Source: Candidimonas sp. SYP-B2681
Lineage (GTDB): Bacteria > Pseudomonadota > Gammaproteobacteria > Burkholderiales > Burkholderiaceae_B
Length of the DNA: 64,000 nt
NCBI RefSeq assembly: GCF_003971065.1
Contig: NZ_RYDV01000001.1
Span: forward strand, 744,001-808,000
Direction: 5' to 3'
Under the pieces are notes generated by a model. It saw only the letters and a list, made by a program, of their open reading frames with translations, made no database searches and was not told where the DNA came from. The stretch's first letter is position 1. The number at the start of each line of letters is the position of its first letter. The translations under genes and the position numbers were made by a program. Of this stretch, positions 44,601 to 53,895 are shown piece by piece.

Positions 44601-45932
44601 TCAATTAAGGTGTCTTGTGGTTGAGCGCCGTGCGCGATCGTTCATCTGCCTGGCACCGGCTGTGTCGCCATGCATTTCGAGGAGCGCAGCAAGGTGCACT
44701 AATGCTTCCGTATGGTCCGGATCGAGGTAAAGTGTTTTGCGGTAATGTTCACGCGCTTCCCGATGATGGCCGGCCGCGTCACTGACCAGCCCCAACAAAT
44801 AAAACGCGGCTGCAGTAGGCCCATGGTCTTGCACATGCCGTTTGCATAGTTGAGCTGCCTCCCGCAATTGTCCCTGATCCGCCAGTCGCGCAGCGACCGC
44901 AATGGGATCGTTGTCGGAACTCTCCCGAGAAACGGGCGCAGAGGCTGGCACCACATCCGATCGGCGGGGCGCTAGTGACGCACGACCTTGCGCCTGGCCT
45001 TGCCCCTGGCCGTACACCGGTCGGGCCGGTGCCGCCCCGGGCCTTGGCGTCCATGCACTGCGTGCCCTCGCCGGCACATCCGGCTTTGATTCCGCGGATC
45101 GACTGACCGGCAATGCGCTGTTCGTCTGTGAGGGCGGCGCAGCCGCCGTCTTCCGAAATGCAAACGCCAGCGGCAGGTTCGCCGAAACCATTTTTTCGCG
45201 GAACAGCACACCACCTTCTGAAGGTCCAACGAAGAGCATGCCGGTTTCACTCAAAAGTCGGTTGAGCACGCTTACTGCCTGCGCTTGCTCGGCGTCGCCG
45301 AAGTAGATCAGTACATTGCGGCAAAAAATGAAATCGTAGCCGCTTTCATCCGCGAGCAATGCCGGCTCAAACAGATTGCCGCGACGGAACCGCACTTTAG
45401 ACCGTACCGTCTCGGCCAACGCATAACGTTCCCCAACCGCCACAAAATGGCGGTCGCGAAACTCGAGATCCTTACCGCGAAATGAATTCATGCCGTATGT
45501 CGCGCGCTGCGCCATAGCAATGCAACACGCACTAATGTCCAGTGCATCGATGTGAAACCTGGTCGAAGACACGCCAGCGTCGAGAAGCGCCATAGCCATT
45601 GAGTATGGCTCCTCGCCGGTTGAGCAAGGGAGGCTCAGAATCCGTAACCGGCGGTCCGAGCGAAGCGTATGTGATAGTGCCAGCCGTGCCAGCGCCTTGA
45701 ACGCTTCGCCGTTCCGAAAGAACCAGGTTTCAGGCACAACCACCAGCTCAATCAGCTCTTGCAATTCAGCCGGCGACTCCTTCACCTGGCGCCAATAGGC
45801 AGCGATATCGAGGGCACCATTAACGGCGCACCGGTCGCGCACGGCACGTTCAATCATGGCGAGGCCCACCGATTTTGCGTTCAGCCCCATCGTCTGCTTA
45901 AGCAACGTCTCGAATTGCGCCAATTCGCTCAT
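44601..45932 (-). CDS. wspC: CheR-type methyltransferase WspC
   Basis: A 443-residue protein from the ATG at 45932, which overlaps the wspB stop; earlier in-frame sequence lies inside wspB. Residues ~1-275 are a CheR methyltransferase (PETWFFRNGEAF, LRILSLPCSTGEEPYSMAMA for SAM binding, FIFCRNVLIYF). A low-complexity Ala/Pro/Arg linker (~285-345) leads to a C-terminal TPR-like region (~350-435). It methylates the WspA receptor. The TPR tail is normal for WspC and mediates binding to the receptor array. Confidence 0.93.
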   Translation of the reverse strand: MSELAQFETLLKQTMGLNAKSVGLAMIERAVRDRCAVNGALDIAAYWRQVKESPAELQELIELVVVPETWFFRNGEAFKALARLALSHTLRSDRRLRILSLPCSTGEEPYSMAMALLDAGVSSTRFHIDALDISACCIAMAQRATYGMNSFRGKDLEFRDRHFVAVGERYALAETVRSKVRFRRGNLFEPALLADESGYDFIFCRNVLIYFGDAEQAQAVSVLNRLLSETGMLFVGPSEGGVLFREKMVSANLPLAFAFRKTAAAPPSQTNSALPVSRSAESKPDVPARARSAWTPRPGAAPARPVYGQGQGQAQGRASLAPRRSDVVPASAPVSRESSDNDPIAVAARLADQGQLREAAQLCKRHVQDHGPTAAAFYLLGLVSDAAGHHREAREHYRKTLYLDPDHTEALVHLAALLEMHGDTAGARQMNDRARRSTTRHLN

Positions 45933-46390
45933 ATCGCTTCCTGTACCGGAAACAGTAGCGCTTGCACTGGCTTCGGCAGCAAATCCGTTACCTTGATCCA
46001 TTGGATCAGCCCGCGCGGGTCGGCGAGCACCGGGCCGAGATAGCGTGCATCGTTGTTGTCGACGCCGTAGGCGACGAACGTGTCCGGATCGCACTGCAAG
46101 GTTTCGGTCGCTCTCTCGACAACTAATCCGAGCAAGTGGCCTTGCACGCCAGAATGCGGATAGTGCACCAATACCGTCCTGGTTGACAAGCGTCGTTGTG
46201 CCGCCCGGCCAAGGGCCAGCATGCTCAAGTCGATGACCGGGACAGGCGCACCCTGGTAGCTGAAAACCCCCGCCACCCACGCCGGCGCGTTGGGAATGTG
46301 CTTCAGTTCAATGAGGGGCAACACTTCCGCAACCTGCGTGGCCGGGAGCGCATATCGGTCATTGTCGAGTTGGAATAAGAGAAAAAGCAT
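45929..46390 (-). CDS. wspB: CheW-type coupling protein WspB
   Basis: A 153-residue single CheW domain; the ATG at 46390 is chosen because family homology begins there (LFLLFQLDNDRYALPATQV). Further marks are VAGVFSYQGAPVPVIDLSML and the closing IQWIKVTDLLPKPVQALLFP. It links the WspA receptor with the WspE kinase in parallel with WspD. Its stop overlaps the wspC start. Confidence 0.92.
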   Translation of the reverse strand: MLFLLFQLDNDRYALPATQVAEVLPLIELKHIPNAPAWVAGVFSYQGAPVPVIDLSMLALGRAAQRRLSTRTVLVHYPHSGVQGHLLGLVVERATETLQCDPDTFVAYGVDNNDARYLGPVLADPRGLIQWIKVTDLLPKPVQALLFPVQEAI

Positions 46391-46445
46391 GTTTTTATGG
46401 GGATTGGATGCCCGGCTTACCGGGACACCGCCGTGCCCGCTATCG

Positions 46446-48086
46446 TTACGCCGAAATCTTAAAGCGCGCAACGCCGTTGCGCAGGCCATTAGCTACCTGG
46501 TTCAACTCGTCGATCGCCTGGTTGGACTGTTGTAGTGACTCGACGGTTTGCTGGGCCGCTTCGCTCAACTGGCCCAGTGCCTGGTTAATTTGCTCGGCGC
46601 CGTTTTCCTGTACCTGCATGCCCTCATTGACCATATTGAAACGGGGTGCCAGCGCCTGCACCTGCTGGATGATTTGCCCGAGCTGATGGCCCACCTGTCG
46701 CATGTCGGTCATGCCGCGACGGACCTGGTCGGAGAATTTGTCCATCCCCATTACTCCGGCAGCCACCGCTGACTGAATTTCCTTGACCATTTGCTCGATA
46801 TCGTAGGTCGCAACGGCGGTCTGGTCAGCCAGCCGGCGGATTTCGGTGGCAACCACAGAAAAGCCTCGTCCGTATTCGCCTGCCTTTTCCGCCTCAATCG
46901 CAGCGTTGAGCGACAGCAGGTTGGTTTGCGCGGCGACATTGGTGATGGTCGTGACCACTTGGTTGATGTTGCTCGCTTTCTCATTCAAGATTGCCAGCTT
47001 GTTGTTGACCGATCCGGCCGCTTCCGTCACATGTAGCATGGTCTCTTCCATGCTAGTCAAGCTTTCCTGGCTTACGCCGGCCAGCGACGCGGTTTGTTCG
47101 GACATAACCGATACTTCGCTCATCGTGCGGACCAGGTCGCGCGAAGTCGCGAAAATTTGGCGCGACGTGGCGCCGATTTCGCTCGTGGTAGCGGCAGTTT
47201 CGGTCGCGGTAGCCTGCTGTTGCTTGGCGGTGGCAGCGATCTCGGTCACCGACGTGGCCATTTGGACAGCGGAGTCCTGAGCCTGCCCGACCAACGCGGT
47301 CAATTCGTCAGTCATGCGGTTGAACCCGGACTCCATCGCACCGAATTCGTCGCGCCGTCTTAGGTTGAGCCGCTGCGAGAAGTCGCCGGAGCGCATGACC
47401 CCCAGGAGACCGAGAAGCTGTTGCATCGGTATGTTGATCGCGCGTAGAAGGAAATAGCCGCATACAGACGCAGCCGCTACCGCTGCGAGCAAGGCTGTCA
47501 TCATGATGATCATGCTGGATGTCACGGAACTGACGATGTTGTTCACCGCTTCATCTGCGGTCGCCTTGTTCAGCGTTACCATTTCCTCGGCCACCGCTTC
47601 GAGCTCTTCCCAGGCGGGAAGAACCTGTGCAGTTACCAGGGTCTGTGCAGCAATATTTTGGGACTCATCCATTTTCAGCAGGTCTGTCAACGACTGTTCG
47701 TATTTGGCGCGTGCACGCGTGAATTCAACAAACATGGCGCGCTCGATGTCCCCCAGAACCGCCGCCTCATAGCCATGCGTCATCTGGCTCAATCGGACCA
47801 GGCTTTTCCGCAGGCTATCCTGCTCACCCTTCAGGACGTCTCCGGCTGCGACGTCTCCAGATGCGTGGATCCTCGCAAGACGCTGAATAAGCAAGCGTTG
47901 TTCGAGCATGACGGAGTCAATCCGCATGCTGTAATACAGCCCTGGGATCCCGTCCTCTTGTATGGAGGCCGATTCCTTGACGATTTGCGACAGTTGCACG
48001 TAAGCCACTCCCGCCATCAAGGCCATCATGCCCAGAATGATGGCGAAGCTGCCGAGGATGCGTTGTTTAATGGTCCAATTTTTCAT
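46446..48086 (-). CDS. wspA: Methyl-accepting receptor WspA
   Basis: A 546-residue receptor from the ATG at 48086 (MKNWTIKQRI). A first membrane helix (~10-32) leads to a ~155-residue periplasmic four-helix-bundle sensor domain, then a second helix (~190-212), a HAMP domain and the cytoplasmic signalling coiled coil with the hairpin tip EKAGEYGRGFSVVATEIRRL. WspA receptors respond to growth on surfaces, possibly to envelope stress, rather than to a soluble ligand. First gene of the seven-gene wsp operon. Upstream, 618 bp separates it from the curlin-repeat gene on the same strand. Confidence 0.95.
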   Translation of the reverse strand: MKNWTIKQRILGSFAIILGMMALMAGVAYVQLSQIVKESASIQEDGIPGLYYSMRIDSVMLEQRLLIQRLARIHASGDVAAGDVLKGEQDSLRKSLVRLSQMTHGYEAAVLGDIERAMFVEFTRARAKYEQSLTDLLKMDESQNIAAQTLVTAQVLPAWEELEAVAEEMVTLNKATADEAVNNIVSSVTSSMIIMMTALLAAVAAASVCGYFLLRAINIPMQQLLGLLGVMRSGDFSQRLNLRRRDEFGAMESGFNRMTDELTALVGQAQDSAVQMATSVTEIAATAKQQQATATETAATTSEIGATSRQIFATSRDLVRTMSEVSVMSEQTASLAGVSQESLTSMEETMLHVTEAAGSVNNKLAILNEKASNINQVVTTITNVAAQTNLLSLNAAIEAEKAGEYGRGFSVVATEIRRLADQTAVATYDIEQMVKEIQSAVAAGVMGMDKFSDQVRRGMTDMRQVGHQLGQIIQQVQALAPRFNMVNEGMQVQENGAEQINQALGQLSEAAQQTVESLQQSNQAIDELNQVANGLRNGVARFKISA

Positions 48087-48704
48087 GCTGCTTAAGTTCC
48101 AAAATGATTGTCGTACGTCCGAGTCGGGTTCCCCCGAGGTAGCGTCTGGATGATTATGGCGCACGGTGCACGACCTGCGATCCCTTGAGTATGTCTTATC
48201 CACCCGCCGGGCGCTCAGGTATGGCCCTCGCCCGGGATCGGTACGGAAGACATGGACGCGTGGCGTCTCAGACGCATGGGAAACGATACGGGCCTTGAAT
48301 CGTTAATCGCCTTCTGCGACCAACGATTCAAGAGTGACGAGCGCGCCCAGAAGTTCGGGGATGCGCATAATGATCCTGTCGAGGGCCGGATCGTACAACT
48401 CATTCTGACCGCCGGTTCTTATTGGGATAAAAGCGCAGTGCTACCGTCGCACTGTCGGCGCTTATTAAAACACAAACGCTGCCCAATTTAACAGGCTGTA
48501 ATATATTCGTTGCCGGCTGGAAACGGCAGGAGGACCTGGTTCGCGCTAGCTCTTATGTTGTCTTGGATAGCCGCCAAATGGATAGAGGCGATTACACAAC
48601 GCGTACCTAGCGGCAATCGTTGTGCAATCGTTTACATACCCGTCACGAGCAAGTGTCCGACTCACCCGCAACGCTTGAAGTGCTACGCCTATATGTCGTT
48701 TTAG
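48087..48704. other. Non-coding stretch between curlin gene and wsp operon
   Basis: About 620 bp. Two stretches have coding-like composition (minus strand near 48300-48400, ALDRIIMRIPELLGALVTLE; plus strand near 48450-48600, NIFVAGWKRQEDLVRASS) but neither has a start, full length or known family, so they look like gene relics. The promoter of the wsp operon must lie in the part nearest 48087. I see no terminator. Confidence 0.4.
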
Positions 48705-49370
48705 TTAGCGCTGCATAATAGACGCAACGTTGTGGTACCCGCCGAGCTGAGTGATGGTCGCGGTCTTGTTAGCGCCGAGTTGATTAATAACAGCATCGTG
48801 CCGTGCTCCCGTCTGACTAATCGTCGCGATCAGATTTGTGCCGGACTGGGTAATATTGCCCTCGTTATACATACCGTTCTGTCTAATGGTTGCGCGGTCA
48901 AACGCATTGCCGGTGCCGTGTTGAAGAATGCCTGCTGTATTTCCAACACCAGCCTGGGTAATGCCCGCATCGACGCTGCTGCCGGTTTGTGTTACCAATG
49001 CATCATTATTCCAACCGCGGGTCTGATTGATGGACGCGGTCTGATAGCTGCTGTGCTCGCGCATTCCATTGCTATTCCCAGTGCCATTAACCGCGAATCG
49101 ACTGCTTTGATTGATCGTGGCCGTTCCGAAATTACCATTTTGGGTTATCTCGGCATGACCCACAGCCACAAAGTCTTGCACTACGACGGCATTGTTGCCA
49201 ATTCCGCCTTGCGAGATGCTGGCAAACGATAAGTCACCGTCGATTTGCTGAATGGATGCATTGTTATACCAGCCGCTTTGGAAAATCGTGGCCTCGTCCG
49301 CGGCTATGGCAGCCGTGGCACCATAGGCCAACGTAATGCCCAGGACAATTGCAGACAGTTTTTTACTCAT
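48705..49370 (-). CDS. Curlin-repeat (CsgA/CsgB-like) amyloid protein
   Basis: A 221-residue exported protein; the ATG at 49370 follows GAGGAGA and opens a signal peptide cleaved near AIAAD. The mature part consists of repeating units of ~22 residues with the curlin pattern A/S-x-I-x-Q-x-G-x(2)-N-x-A: examples are ASISQGGIGNNAVV, AEITQNGNFGTATINQ, DAGITQAGVGNTAGILQHG and ATISQTGARHDAVINQLGAN. Such units stack into the beta-helix of functional amyloid fibres. No csgB/D/E/F/G gene is visible, so secretion and nucleation partners must lie elsewhere. Next to the wsp operon it is a plausible c-di-GMP-controlled matrix component (inference). Confidence 0.88.
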   Translation of the reverse strand: MSKKLSAIVLGITLAYGATAAIAADEATIFQSGWYNNASIQQIDGDLSFASISQGGIGNNAVVVQDFVAVGHAEITQNGNFGTATINQSSRFAVNGTGNSNGMREHSSYQTASINQTRGWNNDALVTQTGSSVDAGITQAGVGNTAGILQHGTGNAFDRATIRQNGMYNEGNITQSGTNLIATISQTGARHDAVINQLGANKTATITQLGGYHNVASIMQR

Positions 49371-50011
49371 TGTGTTTCTCCTCAAATTAAAGACCACACC
49401 TTGCGAACTTAACCCGGCGGTCTTCAGAACCGGATTTCTGTACACCGCCAGTTATTGCTCGGCGGTATTCATTTGAAATAGCAATAGCGACGGTTTCTTG
49501 GTTTCAAGCGTTGCATCAGTAATCGGGCTTTCTTTACCGACGAAACGATATGCATGGGAATATCTTAAGGTCCTACTCTGAGTGAGACATGCGGAATACC
49601 GCTTACGACGTGCTCCACTTTCGTCGGGCTAGTAGTCCGTATTGACCCAAATGAAGGTAGCCAATCGCGCGGCCTGGCCATTCGCTGAGGCGTGTCTGAA
49701 TGGTTTAGCTGCTTTGGCCCCGGTTCTCAGGCGGACCCTTGTCAATCTTTTTTAATAGCTGCTACGTCAATCAGCGCCAGACCTCAGATAGTCGCAATGC
49801 CTGTAGAAACAAAAAAGCCCCGCCGATTTCTCATGCGGAGCTTTTGATGGAAAGGCCCAAACTTACACTTGGATCACTGCCATTTGTTAACTGGGCGCTA
49901 CATTGAAGCGACCTTGGTTCAGCCGCGGCCACCGCCGGCATTGCCCTGTCGTGACGCGTGGTGTCGATCTTGAGTGCCGGCTTGCGCCGGCCCTAAACTA
50001 GAGCATCGCCA
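49371..50011. other. Long upstream region of the curlin-type gene
   Basis: About 640 bp without a gene between the curlin gene and the cytochrome c gene, both on the minus strand. It holds a terminator-like hairpin near 49811-49846. The long leader could host regulatory input for the amyloid gene, as is typical for curli promoters, but I cannot identify specific sites. Confidence 0.45.
49811..49846. terminator. Bidirectional hairpin terminator
   Basis: AAAAGCCCCGC and GCGGAGCTTTT pair with one mismatch around a short loop, flanked by A-runs on one side and T-runs on the other, so it can terminate in both directions. It probably ends the SoxC/cytochrome transcript coming from the right. Confidence 0.7.
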
Positions 50012-50584
50012 CTAGGGTTTCTTCAAGCAGTCAGACATGCACCGCTTGTTCTTCGCATCCGGACGGTCGTCCTGATAGAAGCCGTCCTTGTTGGGCATGT
50101 TAACGGCCCTGATGACATCGGCATTTACGACGGTATCAGCTTTGATCAAGTCGTATTCATGCAGCAAATAGCCTGTAACCGCGTAAACTTCATCGTTGGT
50201 CAAACTTTGCGGGGCGTGGAAAGGCATGGCACGGCGAATGTAGTCAAATGCCGTCGTCGCATAGGGCCAGTAACTTTGCACTGTCTTCAATGGCTTATCG
50301 GTAGCCAGTGACCCCACGCCGCCGCCCAAGGCTGGCCCTATCCCACCTTCCAGTTTTGCGCCATGGCAGGCCAGGCACTGTGTGTCGTAAACCTTCTTGC
50401 CCATTTCAATGGTGCCGCTACCCGGTGGAAGGTTCTTGCCGTCCGGCGCGATTTCGATGTTCCAGCCTGCGATCTGTTCGGGCGTAGCCGGTGTGCCGAG
50501 CCCCGAGTTCTGGGCAGCAACGGGCGAACAGGCCAAAGCGAGCATGATTGCCGCCATCGAGGGATAGTGTTTAAGCGCGTCCAT
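50012..50584 (-). CDS. c-type cytochrome, SoxD/SorB-like subunit
   Basis: A 190-residue exported monohaem cytochrome c. A signal peptide (cleavage near PVAAQ) is followed by the haem site CLACH in CLACHGAKLEGG, with the distal Met in RRAMPFHAPQSL. Its start overlaps the end of the SoxC-like gene by 14 bp, so the two are translated together. SoxD and SorB carry electrons from the molybdenum subunit to the respiratory chain. With one visible CxxCH it is closer in size to a simple SorB/SoxD cytochrome domain than to di-haem SoxD of Paracoccus. Confidence 0.87.
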   Translation of the reverse strand: MDALKHYPSMAAIMLALACSPVAAQNSGLGTPATPEQIAGWNIEIAPDGKNLPPGSGTIEMGKKVYDTQCLACHGAKLEGGIGPALGGGVGSLATDKPLKTVQSYWPYATTAFDYIRRAMPFHAPQSLTNDEVYAVTGYLLHEYDLIKADTVVNADVIRAVNMPNKDGFYQDDRPDAKNKRCMSDCLKKP

Positions 50585-51893
50585 TCGTCACCTCTCCGGT
50601 TGTGCTGATCTTCCATGGCTGGATGGCATTATTGTGATAGAAGGACACTTTGCCGCGTGCTTCGATTAGCTGCTCGATCGTAGGTTGTACATAGCCCGTT
50701 TCGTCGACGGCGCGGCTCATGATCACCATTTCTTCTCCGTTCCAATCGAAAGGCGCACGAAATGCCGTCAGGGCTTTGCTAAGCACGGGCTTTTGAAGGG
50801 CGGCTTCAAGCCAGGTATTGCCCCCATCGATGGACACATCCACATGGGTGATCTTGCCATGGCCACTCCAGGCAATGCCGCGGATTTCGTGCCGGCCTTT
50901 CCGCGACAGCTGCTGCGTGCCCGAGGGGTATGTGATAAGTGACTTGCACTCCATGACAAATGAAAATTTGCGCGCCCGTCCGTCTTTCATCAGGTCGGTA
51001 TACTTGCCGGTTTCCTCGCGAGAGTAGACGGGTGCGTCTGTGAAATGCAGCCGCCTGAGCCATTTGATGTGGGTGTTGCCTTCATAGCCAGGCACGAACA
51101 GGCGCACCGGGTAGCCTTGCTCGGGCCGCAGGCGTTCGCCATTCTGGCTGTACACCACCATGACGTCATCCATGCACTTTTCCATAGGGATGCTTCGGTT
51201 CATGGCCGCTCCGTCGGCGCCTTCGGCAGTCACCCACGTGGCTTTGGGATCGACACCCACTTCCTTTAGCAGCGTCTTCAACGGGACGCCTGTCCATTCC
51301 GCGCAGCTAACCAGGCCGGCCACTTCACCCGCTGTCTTGCCATAGGGAGGCAGGAAAGATGGATTGCCCGAACATTCCATGAAATAGATATGCGATTCGG
51401 CGGGGAACTGCCGCAATTCTTCCATCGTGAAGATGAGTGGGCGCTCGACCATGCCATGCAACATCAAACGGTGCTGAGTCGGGTCGATTTCGGGCACGCC
51501 GGCGTGATGGCGCTCGTAGAATAATCCGTTGGGCGTGATCGTGCCATCCAGGTCTTGCAAGGGCGAGGTACTGTAGGCCGACATCGGTTCTTTCAGGCCG
51601 GGATACAGGTGGCGGATAACCTCTGATTCATATTTGGACGGTTTGCCATACGGTACGGCCGTCGGGCCGCCCAAGGACCGGGTCCAAGGCGGAATATTAG
51701 GAGGCAGATTCGCATCACCAGAGGCCTGACTGGCAGACTGTGCGACGGCATTTCCGGCAACGCCCGCCACCGCTACGCCACCAGCAAAGAGGCCGCCCTT
51801 GGCGAGAAACTCGCGGCGATTCAGTGGACGCTTTTCTGTGAAAGCGGGTTCGGTCTCGTGACTTGCTGCAGGCTGTAGAGGTTTGTTGTCCAA
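50571..51893 (-). CDS. soxC: SoxC-like molybdenum sulfite/sulfur dehydrogenase
   Basis: A 440-residue protein from a TTG start with TAGGAG upstream. A twin-arginine signal (NRREFLAKGG) precedes an oxidoreductase molybdopterin domain: the Mo-ligating Cys174 lies in YFMECSGNPS, and conserved SoxC segments are GMVERPLIFTMEEL, GYPVRLFVPGYEGNTHIKWL and HVDVSIDGGNTW (dimerisation domain). Tat export fits cofactor insertion in the cytoplasm. It oxidises sulfite or the sulfane sulfur bound to SoxY. No soxAXYZB is in the window, so a free-standing sulfite-oxidising role is likely. Confidence 0.9.
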   Translation of the reverse strand: MDNKPLQPAASHETEPAFTEKRPLNRREFLAKGGLFAGGVAVAGVAGNAVAQSASQASGDANLPPNIPPWTRSLGGPTAVPYGKPSKYESEVIRHLYPGLKEPMSAYSTSPLQDLDGTITPNGLFYERHHAGVPEIDPTQHRLMLHGMVERPLIFTMEELRQFPAESHIYFMECSGNPSFLPPYGKTAGEVAGLVSCAEWTGVPLKTLLKEVGVDPKATWVTAEGADGAAMNRSIPMEKCMDDVMVVYSQNGERLRPEQGYPVRLFVPGYEGNTHIKWLRRLHFTDAPVYSREETGKYTDLMKDGRARKFSFVMECKSLITYPSGTQQLSRKGRHEIRGIAWSGHGKITHVDVSIDGGNTWLEAALQKPVLSKALTAFRAPFDWNGEEMVIMSRAVDETGYVQPTIEQLIEARGKVSFYHNNAIQPWKISTTGEVTNGRA

Positions 51894-52145
51894 AATCTAA
51901 TTCTCCTACGTTACGGATTGATTACGACAGCATTGCCAAACTTCCTTGTAACCCAATGGAATCAAGCTCGCAAATCAGAAGTTTGGCGTTTCGACTCTGC
52001 CACTGGTGTGAATGATCCACCAAGCAATTAATGTACAAATGATGGACCTCGACGCCGTAACGCATCCGGTTATCGCTACGTCTATCCGCTACTTCCCTAG
52101 GTGCCTGCGAGAAATCATTCCGGTGTCAAGACGGTAGACTTAGAT

Positions 52146-53213
52146 TCAAGCACTTTTCCCCTGCATCTGCCGAAGCAATTCAGTCATATTTGAAAGTACA
52201 GATCCGTATGCCCCCTTTATGGACATCATGCGCTCTTTATCTTCAATAGGAATGCGTTCATGTTCGATAGAACGATCCACGCGTTCGGAAAACGATCTAA
52301 AGGCCTGCCATGCGTCGTCAATTTCTTCGCAGCCTTCGCCAGCTCCCACGGCATCGGCGATTTTCTCCAAACAGGCGTTAATTGCACTGGCGAGCGTCAG
52401 CAGCGCTTCCTTGTGGACGCGGCACAGTCCTTCCGAAATCGGCTCGTCACTGAAACGATCAATCAAAATAAGCGTATAGCTGAAGCGCTCAATCTCGGGA
52501 AGCAGGGTTTTCGAAAACGGACTGAAACCCATGGCCGGCGTTTTATCTTCGATGCGGGCTTCGCGCTCCATGAGACGAGCCCGTTCAATTGACCGTTGTA
52601 TGACGTTTTGCGCCTCTCTATCTTTATCCGGTTTGTCTCCGACCAGGCATGCCGTACATTCAAGCGTGTAGGCGCCGCAACTGCGCAGTGCCGCTGCCAA
52701 ATACTCTTGCTCGGTCCGCCTGGCGAGAACCGGGAATACAGCGAAGGCGGCCACCATCCCACAGATCGACCCTGTTGCGATTGCCAGAACTTTTTTAAAT
52801 GCGCCTTCCACGACATAAAAATCAGGCGCAACGGCAATAATCGTGACAGTGACCAGCCCGTATGCCAAAAGTGGCCATTTTGCACTAAGAAAGCTCATCA
52901 AACCGACGCCTGCCAGCAGCGCGATAAGCGTGCCCCAACCGCCGGTGCCGAATAGCTTGACCAATGCAACGGCAATGATGGCCCCCAAAATAGCACCTGC
53001 AATACGCCCTAAAGCCGCACTGATGGTCCCGCCTATACTGGCTTGAACGACAAAAAGAGCTGAAAACACACCCCACGAAACGTTCTCCCGATCCATGAAA
53101 CTAGTCGCAAAGTAAGCCATAAGCACTGCAGAGGCGGTCTGAATCGGGATTCGAACTTCGTCTTGTTGAAGACTGGCGCGTATCCGCCTCAATAACCAAG
53201 TGGGGGCTTGCAT
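52146..53213 (-). CDS. FUSC-family membrane transporter
   Basis: A 355-residue protein. The N-terminal half (~20-165) has six or so hydrophobic helices of the FUSC/aromatic-acid-exporter type (VSWGVFSALFVVQASIGGTI, then AGAILGAIIAVALVKLFG). The C-terminal half is a cytoplasmic helical domain (ERARLMEREARIEDKTPA and following). Relatives export aromatic acids or polyamines or confer resistance to fusaric acid. It stands alone; the substrate is unknown. Confidence 0.85.
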   Translation of the reverse strand: MQAPTWLLRRIRASLQQDEVRIPIQTASAVLMAYFATSFMDRENVSWGVFSALFVVQASIGGTISAALGRIAGAILGAIIAVALVKLFGTGGWGTLIALLAGVGLMSFLSAKWPLLAYGLVTVTIIAVAPDFYVVEGAFKKVLAIATGSICGMVAAFAVFPVLARRTEQEYLAAALRSCGAYTLECTACLVGDKPDKDREAQNVIQRSIERARLMEREARIEDKTPAMGFSPFSKTLLPEIERFSYTLILIDRFSDEPISEGLCRVHKEALLTLASAINACLEKIADAVGAGEGCEEIDDAWQAFRSFSERVDRSIEHERIPIEDKERMMSIKGAYGSVLSNMTELLRQMQGKSA

Positions 53214-53379
53214 GTATCTACATCTCCGTTATCGTGCATAACGATACTCTGGTGCAAACGCCATGCCGAAGTCCTCGGACGCCGACATACCGATGATGAA
53301 ATCGGTACGACGGCTACCTAGCCGCTCGACATAAGCCTCGTAGCGCACTTCAAGCCACCGCTTGCGTGAGCCGGAAGAC

Positions 53380-53799
53380 TTAGCGGTTTATGGAGGTTTC
53401 GGGGTTGACATTTTCTGCCATCCGGGCTGCCTCTGCAGCCACACCCTTTCGCTTGCTATACCGATCAGTTACGCCCGTTAGGGTGCCATGGCGTTCGGGA
53501 CTACACCACACCTGCCCTTCGGACCAGTTTGATAACGCACGCAGTTCTGCGACTTTGGGATGGTCCGCGGGAACACTGTCGGGCATCGGTAACCCATGCG
53601 GGTCGAAAATTTTGGTTTCGGCACCTAAGTGGATCAGGATGCGGGCGGCTTCTTCAGTAAGAAGCCGACTGTACGAGCGGTCACGCAACGAACCGTACAG
53701 TAAAAGAATTCTTGGCGGGTGAGTCGCCCCGCCCTGCAATGAAAGCTTGTCATGAGTCGGCGCATCCAACAGCACTTCGTCGATCACCGGTAAGGTCAA
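53380..53799 (-). pseudogene. arsH: ArsH with internal deletion
   Basis: The 139-residue product begins like Ars[40 protein letters not shown], and [18 protein letters not shown] at ~91-108. It then jumps directly to the end of the family (TDRYSKRKG). The roughly 100 residues that normally lie between, containing the rest of the flavodoxin-like core and FMN contacts, are missing without a frameshift. The start appears to be TTG, because a stop precedes it in frame. The product is unlikely to oxidise organoarsenicals. It lies just downstream of arsC on the same strand. Confidence 0.85.
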
Positions 53800-53895
53800 A
53801 TCATGGGATCATGGGGTGGCAAATAGGTGCTCATCAATATTCTCGAACTGAATGGTAAACCGGACATACCAAATAACGTTGAACGCTGGGCATAG

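Noticed and set aside
45932-46280. Upstream extension of wspC
   Set aside because: The frame is open but lies wholly inside wspB; CheR homology starts at 45932, where the start overlaps the wspB stop.
48450-48610. Coding-like plus-strand segment between the curlin gene and wspA
   Set aside because: Considered as a possible small curli partner, but it has no start codon, signal peptide or csg similarity I can support.
53237-53390. About 50 coding-like codons between the FUSC gene and arsH (minus strand)
   Set aside because: Open and with reasonable composition (YVERLGSRRTDFIIGMSASE), but bounded by stops and without a start or known family.
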